A stretch of DNA of 64,000 nucleotides from Maribacter aquimaris (GCF_014596745.1 NZ_JABTCF010000001.1:1-64000), one strand, 5' to 3'; positions 16,591 through 25,013 are shown, numbered from the stretch's first letter. Translations and numbers: made by a program. Notes: generated by a model not told the origin, from the letters alone.

Positions 16591-17898
16591 ATGGGAACAT
16601 TTAAAATTGAAGGGGGCCATCAGTTATCTGGTGAAATCACCCCACAAGGCGCCAAAAATGAGGCATTGCAAATTCTATGTGCAGTGCTTTTGACCGGAGA
16701 AAAGGTTGTTATCAATAACATTCCAGACATTGTCGATGTCAACAAACTCATTGCTTTGTTGGAAGATTTGGGTGTAAATATCCAAAAGAAAGGCAAAGGA
16801 TCTTATACGTTCCAGGCCAATGACGTAAATCTCGATTACCTACAGTCCGACCAATTCAAGGAAGACGGTAGGGGACTAAGGGGATCGATCATGCTTGTAG
16901 GACCTTTGTTGGCGCGTTTTGGTAAAGGCTATATTCCCAAACCTGGAGGTGATAAGATTGGTCGTAGACGATTGGATACCCATTTTGAGGGATTCATTAA
17001 CCTCGGTGCCAAATTCCGTTACAATAAAGAGGAACATTTTTACGGGGTGGAAGCTAAAAAGTTGAAGGGTACCTATATGTTGCTCGACGAAGCTTCGGTA
17101 ACTGGAACCGCCAATATTGTAATGGCGGCTGTACTTGCCGAAGGAAAAACAACCATCTACAATGCGGCCTGTGAACCTTATTTACAGCAATTGTGCAAGA
17201 TGTTGAACCGTATGGGGGCCAAAATCTCAGGTATAGGTTCAAACCTGTTGACCATTGAGGGTGTTGATAAGCTGGGAGGAACCGAGCATACCATGTTACC
17301 TGATATGATCGAGATAGGAAGTTGGATCGGACTCGCGGCCATGACTAAAAGTGAACTGACGGTCAAAAATGTAAGTTGGGACGATTTAGGTCAAATACCA
17401 ACCGTTTTTCGAAAAATGGGAGTCACCATAGAACGAAAAGGCGCTGATATTTTTATTCCCGAACATAAGGATGGTTATAAAATACAGAGTTTTATCGATG
17501 GATCCATATTGACGGTTTCCGATGCGCCATGGCCGGGACTAACGCCCGATCTTTTGAGTATTATTCTTGTAATGGCTACCCAAGCGAAAGGGGAGGTATT
17601 GATTCACCAAAAGATGTTCGAAAGCCGCTTGTTCTTTGTTGATAAGTTGATCGATATGGGAGCTAAGATCATTTTATGCGATCCGCATAGAGCGACCGTT
17701 ATTGGCCATAATTTTAAATCCAAATTAAAGGCAACCACCATGGTATCCCCGGATATCAGGGCCGGAGTATCCCTTTTGATCGCTGCATTGTCTGCCAAAG
17801 GAACGTCTACCATTCACAATATTGAACAGATCGATCGTGGTTATGAGGATATCGATACCCGACTTCGGGCTATTGGGGCCAGGATAACCAGGGTGTAA
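16591..17898 (+). CDS. murA: UDP-N-acetylglucosamine 1-carboxyvinyltransferase
   Basis: A 435-residue enzyme catalysing the first committed step of peptidoglycan synthesis (enolpyruvyl transfer from PEP to UDP-GlcNAc). Lys22-Asn23 in PQGAKNEAL are the expected substrate-binding residues. The active-site loop reads PGGDKIGRRRLDTH with Asp121 where most bacteria have the fosfomycin-reactive Cys (Cys115 in E. coli). The C-terminal RGYEDIDTRLRAIGA is also family-typical. The Asp form is known from other bacteria to be catalytically active and insensitive to fosfomycin, so intrinsic resistance of this target is predicted. Confidence 0.96.
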   Translation: MGTFKIEGGHQLSGEITPQGAKNEALQILCAVLLTGEKVVINNIPDIVDVNKLIALLEDLGVNIQKKGKGSYTFQANDVNLDYLQSDQFKEDGRGLRGSIMLVGPLLARFGKGYIPKPGGDKIGRRRLDTHFEGFINLGAKFRYNKEEHFYGVEAKKLKGTYMLLDEASVTGTANIVMAAVLAEGKTTIYNAACEPYLQQLCKMLNRMGAKISGIGSNLLTIEGVDKLGGTEHTMLPDMIEIGSWIGLAAMTKSELTVKNVSWDDLGQIPTVFRKMGVTIERKGADIFIPEHKDGYKIQSFIDGSILTVSDAPWPGLTPDLLSIILVMATQAKGEVLIHQKMFESRLFFVDKLIDMGAKIILCDPHRATVIGHNFKSKLKATTMVSPDIRAGVSLLIAALSAKGTSTIHNIEQIDRGYEDIDTRLRAIGARITRV

Positions 17899-18525
17899 TT
17901 CTAAAAAGATAAAATCTTATTTTTCGTTAGGGATTTGGGCTTGTGGGTGAATTATTTGAGTTGATCCAAAGCCAACTACATCCAAGAAACTTTACTATGT
18001 ATTCCGTGCTTGTTTCTTATGTCACATGAAGTTTTCATGTTTAATTACCCCTGATAGAATTATGGGAGGCTTAATCATTTCTCTTTCCGGTTTTCCTTCA
18101 ATCTAACTAGGCTTGACTCATTTTAGGATGAAATACATCCCCTGCCGTGCAGGCACCCCCTTCAAAGGGGAAATTATATTTAAGCGGGCATTGTCACCTT
18201 GAGGGGACTGGTCCTAATGCTTTGCCTTTTATTTTTTGCCATAAGGGTATTTCTGCTAACGTACTATTATTATGCAGCTCCCTAGTATAATCTTTAGGTT
18301 AGGGTTATAGGGGATTATATTATTGCGTTTTTTATGCATAATTATTGTCTCGTACTAATTGTCCCCTTGAGGGGACGGTAAAGTAGTGGGGACACTACTT
18401 TACAGGGGTGTTTTGAACATGGCACGAGCGTGACGCTAGGCCTAGCGGGGGACTTAATACGCCCTTCAAGACGCCGTAGCGCAGTGTTGCTTTGTAGGGG
18501 GGGTCTAGCGTAAAAACTACCGTTT
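17899..18525. other. Intergenic palindrome-rich island
   Basis: No gene was recognised. Several GC-rich palindromes stand out against AT-rich flanks: CTGC/GCAG near 18142-18152, CCCCTT/AAGGGG near 18157-18170, GTCCCC/GGGGAC at 18361-18376, a perfect 10-bp inverted repeat GTAAAGTAGT/ACTACTTTAC at 18378-18403, and a 14-bp palindrome CGCTAGGCCTAGCG at 18434-18447. The pattern resembles dispersed intergenic repeats of the Bacteroidota, but only one copy is visible here. Confidence 0.55.
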
Positions 18526-18560
18526 AAAAAAAAAGCCCCGAAAACTAAATGTTGCGGGGC
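18526..18560 (-). terminator. Rho-independent terminator after the 39-residue protein gene
   Basis: GCCCCG (18535-18540) pairs with CGGGGC (18555-18560); on the minus strand a run of nine T follows. It lies 17 bases after the stop codon at 18578. Confidence 0.8.
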
Positions 18561-18577
18561 CTTTCATAAACACTAGG

Positions 18578-18697
18578 TTACACTCTTGATTTACGCTTCT
18601 TCATCATTTTTTCTTGCATTCGTTGAAGAATTCTCTCTTGTTTTTTCGCTTTTAATTCGGCTTTAGAACGTTTTTTTTTAGGCGTAGCCATACTCAT
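18578..18697 (-). CDS. Small basic protein, 39 residues
   Basis: A short open frame, ATG at 18697, encoding MSMATPKKKRSKAELKAKKQ followed by ERILQRMQEKMMKKRKSRV. It is extremely lysine- and arginine-rich and predicted to be one long helix. A second ATG six bases downstream (MATPKKK) could be the true start. A strong terminator follows directly, which supports a real transcription unit. I do not recognise a named family; nucleic-acid or ribosome binding would fit the charge but is inference. The codons contain a run of nine A. Confidence 0.65.
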   Translation of the reverse strand: MSMATPKKKRSKAELKAKKQERILQRMQEKMMKKRKSRV

Positions 18698-19130
18698 AGA
18701 TTTAATCATTAAAAAATAGACCAAAAACGAATCCTATATGTGGTACGGTTTGTTACACAACGAGTAATCCGACCCTATAAGAAATGGGACGGAGAAATTT
18801 TCAATAAGTTATATAGGATGTTTACAGGCACACTCGTGGGTGCCCGTTATTTCGGAAAGATGATTTTCAATTTATTGGATTCCATATAAAAAACTTAAAA
18901 TACAGATTACAAATCTATCGTGGACATAAAGATAGCCCGATATTCGCAAATTAACAAGCTTTTTAAATGCCCCCTTATGCGTTTCAAAATATTGACCACC
19001 CATTTGCGGCCTCTGGTAAGTTGTTATTAAACCGCTACGATATATAACAGTAATGATCAATGTTCTTTTGTAAATAAATGTATCTAATTTGTGTTGGATC
19101 CTTAAGGTCACAATCCTTTTAAAAACCTGA
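18698..19130. other. Intergenic stretch, nothing firm
   Basis: About 430 bases between the small basic gene and the lysoplasmalogenase gene. A 79-codon minus-strand frame (18872-19111) has no family features and unusual composition, and I do not call it a gene. Confidence 0.5.
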
Positions 19131-19814
19131 TTATGGGTTTTCCTGAACCAATATACCTCGGGTAATCAAATATTGTGCCGTGGCATAGGTGCCCATAATC
19201 AATAGGTGGGAGTAGGGGACATCGATTAAAAATTTATTGATGGCCAATATGCTATCGGAGGCAATAAAGAACAATGCTCCCCAAAATACGAGATTAAAAC
19301 TGTATTGCGGCACACTGCCTTTTCTTCCAAAGGCCGCTAAGGCCATCAAGAGAATAATGGCTACATAAAAAATCACGGGGATTTTAAGCGCACCAAGTCC
19401 CGCTTGTATCTGAAAGAATAGAAAAGCACCATAAAGGACCAACAAGGTTAAAACAAACCAGAAGGCTCTTGAAAAGGGCATATTCCGCTTTCTAAAAAAA
19501 AGGATGGCATATACCACATGCGCCAAAAGAAAGGAAAGGAGTCCGGCCACAAAGTAATTGGACGAAATACCATCATACATTAGAAAAGCATCACCCAGCC
19601 AAGAAAAAAAGAGGGCCGTTAGCATCAACGGATAGGTAGGCTTCCCAAGACGACGCCCATTAATGGCAAAATAAACAAATAGGGAGAATAGGATCAAGGG
19701 CTTGGTAAAATGACGCATGACATCATCCCCAATACTACCCACATACAAATCGATTAGGACGAGGAGGGTGAATATGGGCAGGAAATAGATAGGCTTGCGG
19801 TTGGCCTTACTCAT
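19131..19814 (-). CDS. Lysoplasmalogenase family membrane protein (YhhN/TMEM86)
   Basis: A 227-residue polytopic membrane protein with about seven to eight helices. Family marks are KPLILFSLFVYFA near residues 37-49, LFFSWLGDAFLMYDG (the conserved GD motif) near 68-82, and FIASDSILAINKF with SHLLIMGTYATAQYLI near the C-terminus. Eukaryotic TMEM86 cleaves lysoplasmalogen vinyl ether bonds; activity of bacterial YhhN proteins is not generally shown. It is the last gene of the photolyase operon; the CDGSH gene ends 6 bases upstream. Confidence 0.88.
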   Translation of the reverse strand: MSKANRKPIYFLPIFTLLVLIDLYVGSIGDDVMRHFTKPLILFSLFVYFAINGRRLGKPTYPLMLTALFFSWLGDAFLMYDGISSNYFVAGLLSFLLAHVVYAILFFRKRNMPFSRAFWFVLTLLVLYGAFLFFQIQAGLGALKIPVIFYVAIILLMALAAFGRKGSVPQYSFNLVFWGALFFIASDSILAINKFLIDVPYSHLLIMGTYATAQYLITRGILVQENP

Positions 19815-19820
19815 TCGTAT

Positions 19821-20003
19821 TTAGCTGTCTTTCCAACCCACCTTATTATGGGTGCCGTCGCAGAATGGTTTGTTGTTAGAGGCGCCACAGCGGCAAAAGG
19901 CAGTTGTTTTTTCCTTGATCTCTTCTTTACCATCCGCATCGACGATGGTTATTTGACCCTCGACCAATAAGGGTCCGTTCGGTTTTATTTTTACTGTTGT
20001 CAT
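19821..20003 (-). CDS. CDGSH iron-sulfur domain protein
   Basis: A 60-residue protein with one CDGSH motif: Cys37-x-Cys39, Ser42, Pro46, Cys48, Asp49-Gly50 and His52 (CRCGASNNKPFCDGTH). These three Cys and one His ligate a [2Fe-2S] cluster. The N-terminal strands KIKPNGPLLVEGQITI are the usual 'beta cap'. In many bacteria this family is encoded next to a Fer4_19 (YjdI-type) protein, as here, suggesting a joint redox or cluster-handling role that is still undefined. Confidence 0.95.
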   Translation of the reverse strand: MTTVKIKPNGPLLVEGQITIVDADGKEEIKEKTTAFCRCGASNNKPFCDGTHNKVGWKDS

Positions 20004-20045
20004 ATCTTTATTGATTTTGATTTCTTCTGTTTTATCTTTGATGCG

Positions 20046-20254
20046 CTAACATAAAGCACCGGTCGGACAGGCCGATATTTGTAGCATCAATTGTTTTTTT
20101 GAGGCATTTTGATGTTTTATCCTAGGCCTTTCCCGAGGTTGGTATTCTTCGGGTAATTGCTGCACACAGACACTGGAATGAATACAGGTTTTGGGCTTCC
20201 AGATAATAGTCATGTCCCCCCCTTGGCATATTCTTTTATGATTTCTTTTTCCAT
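20046..20254 (-). pseudogene. Divergent [4Fe-4S] mono-cluster protein (YjdI/Fer4_19 type), frame broken at a G7 tract
   Basis: Read from the ATG at 20254, the frame gives MEKEIIKEYAKGGT and stops. A second frame gives MTIIWKPKTC, IHSSVCVQQLPEEYQPRERP and a final ISACPTGALC, the complete core of a Fer4_19 protein (CxH(S)xxC and CPTGAL). The two parts join correctly if the run of seven G (20216-20222, C on the plus strand) had five or eight bases. So it is a frameshift, a phase-variable tract or a sequencing error. The internal ATG at 20213 could also yield a 55-residue product lacking only the first strand. It lies between photolyase and CDGSH genes in one operon. Confidence 0.8.
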
Positions 20255-20289
20255 GGATACTTTTATCCCTTAAATATACTAAAAATGTC

Positions 20290-21600
20290 TTATCCGAGTG
20301 CTTCTTTGTAAACCTTTAAACAACGTTCCCTAGCTTCTTTATGGTCGACCATTCTATTCGGATAGGTCAACTCCTGTAGGTCCGTGACCCAATGGTTGAT
20401 ATAGTTTCGCTCCTTATCGAATTTCTCGATTTGTGTAGTGGGATTGAAAATACGGAAATAAGGGGCTGCATCGACACCACTACCGGCTGCCCATTGCCAA
20501 TTACCCACATTGGAACTCAATTCGAAGTCCAATAGCCTTTCGGCAAAATACGCCTCTCCCCAACGCCAGTCGATCAATAAATGCTTACATAGAAAACTGG
20601 CCACCAACATACGTACCCGATTGTGCATATAACCGGTTTCATTAAGTTCACGCATTCCGGCATCAACCAGGGGATATCCGGTTTCCCCGTTTTTCCATTT
20701 TTCGAATTCTTCCTCATTATTCCGCCAAGGAATACGATCATATTTGGGTTTAAAGGCATTATTTACGGTGTTGGGGAAATGCCATAGGATCTGCATAAAG
20801 AATTCCCGCCAAATCAATTCATTCCAGAACACCTCATTGTTGGAGGCAATGGCTTTTTTTAAAATTTTTCTGATGGAGACCGTCCCAAATCGTAAATGGG
20901 GACCGATTCTGGAAGTACCATGGCTTTTGGCAGGAAAGTTTCTTGTAGCCTCATAATTTTCGATCAGGTCTTCCGAAACCAAATAATCGGGCACTTTAAT
21001 GGGCGATTTTTCAAAGCCCAGTTCCGTCAAGGTCAAAAAAGGTAATTCGCGGTTTTGAATGAAGTTGTGGCTCAACGGGCTATCATCAATCTGCTTCAAG
21101 GGATCGGCAGCATTGAATTTTTCCTTCCACTTGTTTTTGTACGGGGTATAGACCACATAAGGATTACCGTCTGCCTTCACAATTTCATCCCGCTCAAAAA
21201 TTACTTGGTCTTTAAAGGTTTTGAAAGGGATGCCCTGATGGGCAAGTAGTTCTTTTACCTGTCTATCACGCTGCAGGGCATAAGGTTCATAATCGTGATT
21301 GGTATAAACGGCCTCTATTTCAAAATCCTTGGTCAAAGTCTCAAATATCTCAAGGGGCTGACCTAGGTAAACACCTATGGAACTGTTCGATTTTCGCCTT
21401 AATTCCGAGTTGATCTGGGAAATTGTTTCGTGGATAAAGGTAACACGGGCATCGTTTTTGGGTAATTGATGCAGGATTTCCTTATCAAAAATAAAAATGG
21501 GGAGTACGTTGGATGCTTGTTTCAGCGCTTGTGAAAGTCCTACATTATCCTCAAGTCGTAAATCCCTTCGAAACCAAAAAACCGATACTTTTTCTTTCAT
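20290..21600 (-). CDS. phr: Deoxyribodipyrimidine photolyase (class I, CPD type)
   Basis: A 436-residue light-dependent DNA repair flavoprotein. The N-terminal Rossmann-like antenna domain begins VSVFWFRRDLRLEDNVGL. The FAD-binding helical domain (about 200-430) has RIGPHLRFGTVSIRK, WREFFMQILWHFP, WKNGETGYPLVDAGMREL, HNRVRMLVASFL and WRWGEAYFAERLLDFE, and the C-terminal GNWQWAAGSGVDAAPYFRIF. These are photolyase features; a cryptochrome-DASH or 6-4 specificity cannot be excluded by eye, but the length and WQWAAG block suit CPD photolyase. Its start lies one base after the SDR stop. Confidence 0.93.
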   Translation of the reverse strand: MKEKVSVFWFRRDLRLEDNVGLSQALKQASNVLPIFIFDKEILHQLPKNDARVTFIHETISQINSELRRKSNSSIGVYLGQPLEIFETLTKDFEIEAVYTNHDYEPYALQRDRQVKELLAHQGIPFKTFKDQVIFERDEIVKADGNPYVVYTPYKNKWKEKFNAADPLKQIDDSPLSHNFIQNRELPFLTLTELGFEKSPIKVPDYLVSEDLIENYEATRNFPAKSHGTSRIGPHLRFGTVSIRKILKKAIASNNEVFWNELIWREFFMQILWHFPNTVNNAFKPKYDRIPWRNNEEEFEKWKNGETGYPLVDAGMRELNETGYMHNRVRMLVASFLCKHLLIDWRWGEAYFAERLLDFELSSNVGNWQWAAGSGVDAAPYFRIFNPTTQIEKFDKERNYINHWVTDLQELTYPNRMVDHKEARERCLKVYKEALG

Positions 21601-21601
21601 A

Positions 21602-22291
21602 TTAATTTACATTCAAGGTTGATAATCCTCCATCTACACCTAAGATCTGACCCGTTATCCAGGAACTTTCCGAACTGAGCAAAAACTGGGCTATGTTTGC
21701 CATATCCCCGGCTTTTCCCACACGTTTAAGCGGATGTCTTTGGGCCATCATTTCCTTCTTCTTATCATTATTCAAAAGTCGGGCAGCCAAGGGGGTGTCG
21801 ACTAGGGAGGGGGCAATGGCATTCACCCGTATTTTTGGGGCATATTCCGCGGCGAGTGATTTGGTGAATCCCTCTATGGCCCCTTTTGCCGCCGCCACAC
21901 TGGTGTGAAAGGGCATACCCGTCTGTACGGCCACCGTACTGAAAAAGACCATACTTGATCCTTCAACCATAAAGGCCATGATTTGTTTTATAGTGTTCAC
22001 CAAACTGAAAAAATTTAGATGCATATCCTCCTGAAAGGTTTCTATCGATAACATCTTAAAAGGTTTTAAGTTAATACTTCCTGGGCAATAGACAAACCCA
22101 TGGAGTTCATTGGGTAGCAGGGAAGTATCCAAAGTATCCTTGGTAACATCAAAAGGGATATGGGTAACCTTTGGAAGATCGGTAATTTCCCATGTGCGGG
22201 AAGCCACGAAAACATGATGGTTTTCCTGTAGGAGTTGGGCCAACGAATGTCCAATGCCCTTTGATCCCCCAATCAATAGTATATTTTTCAT
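21602..22291 (-). CDS. SDR-fold protein lacking the catalytic tyrosine
   Basis: A 229-residue short-chain dehydrogenase/reductase fold. The dinucleotide motif is LLIGGSKGIGHSLAQLL (residues 5-21) and the C-terminus has WITGQILGVDGG. At the active site Ser118 is present (VFFSTVAV) and Lys136 is present (AAAKGAIEG), but the position of the catalytic tyrosine is Val132 (YxxxK reads VAAAK). Ordinary SDR chemistry needs that tyrosine, so the protein may be non-catalytic or use another residue. It sits between SRPBCC and photolyase genes with one-base spacers, an arrangement that suggests a shared function. Confidence 0.88.
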   Translation of the reverse strand: MKNILLIGGSKGIGHSLAQLLQENHHVFVASRTWEITDLPKVTHIPFDVTKDTLDTSLLPNELHGFVYCPGSINLKPFKMLSIETFQEDMHLNFFSLVNTIKQIMAFMVEGSSMVFFSTVAVQTGMPFHTSVAAAKGAIEGFTKSLAAEYAPKIRVNAIAPSLVDTPLAARLLNNDKKKEMMAQRHPLKRVGKAGDMANIAQFLLSSESSWITGQILGVDGGLSTLNVN

Positions 22292-22292
22292 C

Positions 22293-22787
22293 TTAAATGG
22301 ATTTTAGGTTTAATTGCGTCGGTTGGTCTTCGAGACATCCAAAGCGTTCTACTAATTTTTGTTCCCGGTATTTAAATACCTTGGTCAATTGCTTTTTGAT
22401 CAAAGGATACCCCAAACGACCCAAAAAACCAAAAGGAAGTTTTATATCGATAATATCTTCCATGAGTACACCATTGGGTATTGCTTTTATAAAATGTTTA
22501 TGATGCCAAAGGGCATAAGGCCCAAAGCGCTGTTCATCCACAAAGTATTCCCCATCCCTAACATGTGTGATTTCGGTTACCCAACGGGTCGGGAAACCGG
22601 GAAAGGGAATCACCTTATACTGGATAATCTGTCCGGGGAACATGGCCCTATCGGCCCCCGATAATATATCGAATCCCATATGGTCAGGGGTGATGGCCGC
22701 AAGATTCCTTGGGTCCGATAAAAATTTCCACGCCACATCCTTTGTAATGGGGAGGGCTTGGGAAGCATGTAATTGATAGAGTTTCAT
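22293..22787 (-). CDS. SRPBCC (START-like/polyketide cyclase fold) protein
   Basis: A 164-residue SRPBCC protein. The start MKLYQLHASQALPI at 22787 is chosen because a -7 box lies at 22812-22819 and the longer frame from 22850 would add a stretch inside the promoter. The segment DVAWKFLSDPRNLAAITPDH is the common opening of the family, followed by FPGFPTRWVTEITHV and a C-terminal FKYREQKLVERFG. It is the first gene of the photolyase operon. Such proteins next to SDR and photolyase genes are sometimes annotated as cell division inhibitor-like; the ligand is unknown. Confidence 0.85.
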   Translation of the reverse strand: MKLYQLHASQALPITKDVAWKFLSDPRNLAAITPDHMGFDILSGADRAMFPGQIIQYKVIPFPGFPTRWVTEITHVRDGEYFVDEQRFGPYALWHHKHFIKAIPNGVLMEDIIDIKLPFGFLGRLGYPLIKKQLTKVFKYREQKLVERFGCLEDQPTQLNLKSI

Positions 22788-22811
22788 AAAGGTCAAACTA
22801 ATAATGTTTAA

Positions 22812-22819
22812 CAAATATA
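22812..22819 (-). promoter_or_regulatory. -7 box of the SRPBCC-photolyase operon
   Basis: Minus-strand TATATTTG. It predicts a leader of roughly 18 bases to the ATG at 22787. No TTG at ideal -33 spacing was found. Confidence 0.5.
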
Positions 22820-22889
22820 GTAAAAGATTAAACAATATGGAAATATTCATTTCATTTCAATTTTGTACATTGACGTTTTAGAAATTACT

Positions 22890-24053
22890 ATGAGAACGAT
22901 TGTACTACCTATACTAATACTGTTTCTGTTTTATGAAGGCAGCGCCCAAGTGAATGTTGAAGAAGTGGGGCAGATGCCAATGGAATTAATGGAAAACTCG
23001 GGGCATATATTCTACAACGGTAGTTTGGTCTCCCATAATGATTCGGGCAATGCACCGATACTTTATGTTTTAGACACGGTTAACATGCAAGTAACCCGCA
23101 GGGTGACCGTTTTGAATGCAACGAATATTGATTGGGAAGATCTAACCCAGGACGATGCCTTTATCTATGCGGCCGATATCGGTAATTATTCGGGCATACG
23201 AACCGATTTGGCCGTTTATAAGATTTCAAAAGACGATTTTAATCGAAGCGATGAAGTCTCCGCAGAAATCATCAAATTTAAATATGAAGACCAGCTGGAT
23301 TTCGTTGATAATGGGGAAAGTAATTGGGATGCCGAGGCCTTAACTGTGTTCAATGACCAATTGTTGCTGTTTACAAAACAATGGTTGGATGAAGGTACGG
23401 TGGTCTACAGCATTCCCAAGGAAGCGGGGGATTATGTAGTGAAAAGGGTAGCATCCTATGCTGCGGATGGATTGATTACTGGGGCCTCATACGATGCACT
23501 CCAGAATGATTTATTATTGATTGCCTATTCAAGCACCTTATCGCCCTTTGTTATAAGAAGCAGGGATATTGGGATGTCCTCACTTTTTGGGGATGCTGTG
23601 GAACGCATACCTTTGGATATCGGTTTTGCTCAAGCAGAGTCCATTACAACCGTTGGGCTACAGCGCTATTTCATAGGTACCGAACAGTTTGAGCGGGATA
23701 ACTTAGGGATACATCTAGATCCAATGCTCTATGCCATCCAATTCAAGCAAGAGAATGACCCAATTGATGAAATGGAAGAAGAGGAAGGGGAGAATCCCGA
23801 TATAGACCATCAAGAAGATCGTCTATTGCTCTTCGATTCCTATAATCCGGAAAAACTTCAATACGATTTGTTGTCGAACAAATCAATTCTGGCCCAGGCG
23901 GTTTTCGATACTTCGGGTAAAATGATCCAATTTACATTGGGTGCCGATATCGAAAATAACGATTTGGATGTAACAACCTTTAAATCAGGTGTATATTATC
24001 TTACGCTTTATTTGGGGGATAAAGTGTTATCCAAAGCTTTTGTAGCCCATTGA
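22890..24053 (+). CDS. Secreted protein with type IX secretion C-terminal domain
   Basis: A 387-residue protein from the ATG at 22890 (MRTIVLPILILFLFYEGSAQ, signal peptide ending SAQ). The body, residues 20-290, has repeated beta-rich segments such as FIYAADIGNYSGIRTDLAVY and NWDAEALTVFNDQLLLFTKQ, reminiscent of beta-propeller-like esterase/phytase-related proteins, but I do not name a family. A spacer rich in Glu and Pro (about 288-315) precedes a C-terminal domain of roughly 75 residues (ILAQAVFDTSGKMIQF, FKSGVYYLTLYLGDK) typical of T9SS type A sorting. So the product is probably exported and surface-anchored or released. Confidence 0.82.
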   Translation: MRTIVLPILILFLFYEGSAQVNVEEVGQMPMELMENSGHIFYNGSLVSHNDSGNAPILYVLDTVNMQVTRRVTVLNATNIDWEDLTQDDAFIYAADIGNYSGIRTDLAVYKISKDDFNRSDEVSAEIIKFKYEDQLDFVDNGESNWDAEALTVFNDQLLLFTKQWLDEGTVVYSIPKEAGDYVVKRVASYAADGLITGASYDALQNDLLLIAYSSTLSPFVIRSRDIGMSSLFGDAVERIPLDIGFAQAESITTVGLQRYFIGTEQFERDNLGIHLDPMLYAIQFKQENDPIDEMEEEEGENPDIDHQEDRLLLFDSYNPEKLQYDLLSNKSILAQAVFDTSGKMIQFTLGADIENNDLDVTTFKSGVYYLTLYLGDKVLSKAFVAH

Positions 24054-24142
24054 TATTCCTATATCCGTTTATTTAAGAGTTTGTTAACAAATCTGACAAG
24101 GGTTTATATATAGCTTTGGAAAAACTATAATTCAACAACAAA

Positions 24143-24988
24143 ATGAAAAAATTTCTAGTATTAGTATGCGTGGCCTTGGCTTCCTTTTCAATCGAAGCCC
24201 AGATAAAAACGCCACAGCCGAGTCCTTCATCGACATTAAAGCAAACGGTTGGTTTAACCGATGTAACCGTAGCGTATTCAAGACCGGCAATGCGCGGTAG
24301 GACTATTTTTGGTGATTTGGTGCCTTATGACAAACTTTGGAGAACAGGTGCCAACAAGAACACCACTATCGATTTTAGTACCGATGTTACTATTGGTGGT
24401 CAAGAACTTAAGGCGGGTTCTTATGCCATTTTCACTAAACCAGGGGAAACTTCTTGGGAAGTGATCTTTTATTCGGACACCGAAAATTGGGGAACACCAC
24501 AGCAGTGGGATGATAGCAAAGTAGCTGCCAAAACAACCGTAGAGGTTCTGACCATGCCCATGGACGTTGAATCCTTTATGATTGTAATCGATGAAATAAG
24601 CAATGATGCCGCTACCTTGGGTATACTTTGGGAAAAGACCTATGTGGGTGTAAAATTCGAGGTTCCTACCGATGCCACGGTGATGCAAAATATTGAGAAA
24701 GTCATCAACGGCCCCAGTGCCGACGATTACTTTGCGGCCGCTGTCTATTATTCGTCAACGGATAAGGACATCAACAAGGCTAAGGAATTTATGGACAAAG
24801 CCATGGCAATGATCGAAGAACCCGCTTTTTGGCAATTAAGACAACAATCCTTGATACAAGCTAAGGCAGGGGACAAAAAAGGCGCAATTGCGACAGCTAA
24901 AAAATCTTTGGCAGCAGCTGAAAAAGCTGGTAATGCGGATTACGTTAAAATGAACAAGGACTCCTTAAAGGAGTGGGGTGGTATGTAA
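24143..24988 (+). CDS. DUF2911 domain protein, exported
   Basis: A 281-residue protein with a signal peptide ending SIEAQ. The DUF2911 domain covers about residues 30-170, with SRPAMRGRTIFGDLVPYDKL, WRTGANKNTTIDFSTDV, LKAGSYAIFTKPGETSWEVI and FYSDTENWGTPQQWD. The C-terminal 90 residues are helical, alanine-rich and look like tetratricopeptide-type helices (AAVYYSSTDKDINKAKEFMD). Function is unknown; the family is common in flavobacteria. A TAGCTTTG box at 24111-24118 may be its -7 element and a strong terminator follows. Confidence 0.9.
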   Translation: MKKFLVLVCVALASFSIEAQIKTPQPSPSSTLKQTVGLTDVTVAYSRPAMRGRTIFGDLVPYDKLWRTGANKNTTIDFSTDVTIGGQELKAGSYAIFTKPGETSWEVIFYSDTENWGTPQQWDDSKVAAKTTVEVLTMPMDVESFMIVIDEISNDAATLGILWEKTYVGVKFEVPTDATVMQNIEKVINGPSADDYFAAAVYYSSTDKDINKAKEFMDKAMAMIEEPAFWQLRQQSLIQAKAGDKKGAIATAKKSLAAAEKAGNADYVKMNKDSLKEWGGM

Positions 24989-25013
24989 AAATCCATTCCA
25001 TAGTATATTACAG

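Noticed and set aside
18872-19111. 79-codon minus-strand frame before the lysoplasmalogenase gene
   Set aside because: No family resemblance, odd composition and no promoter; not called.
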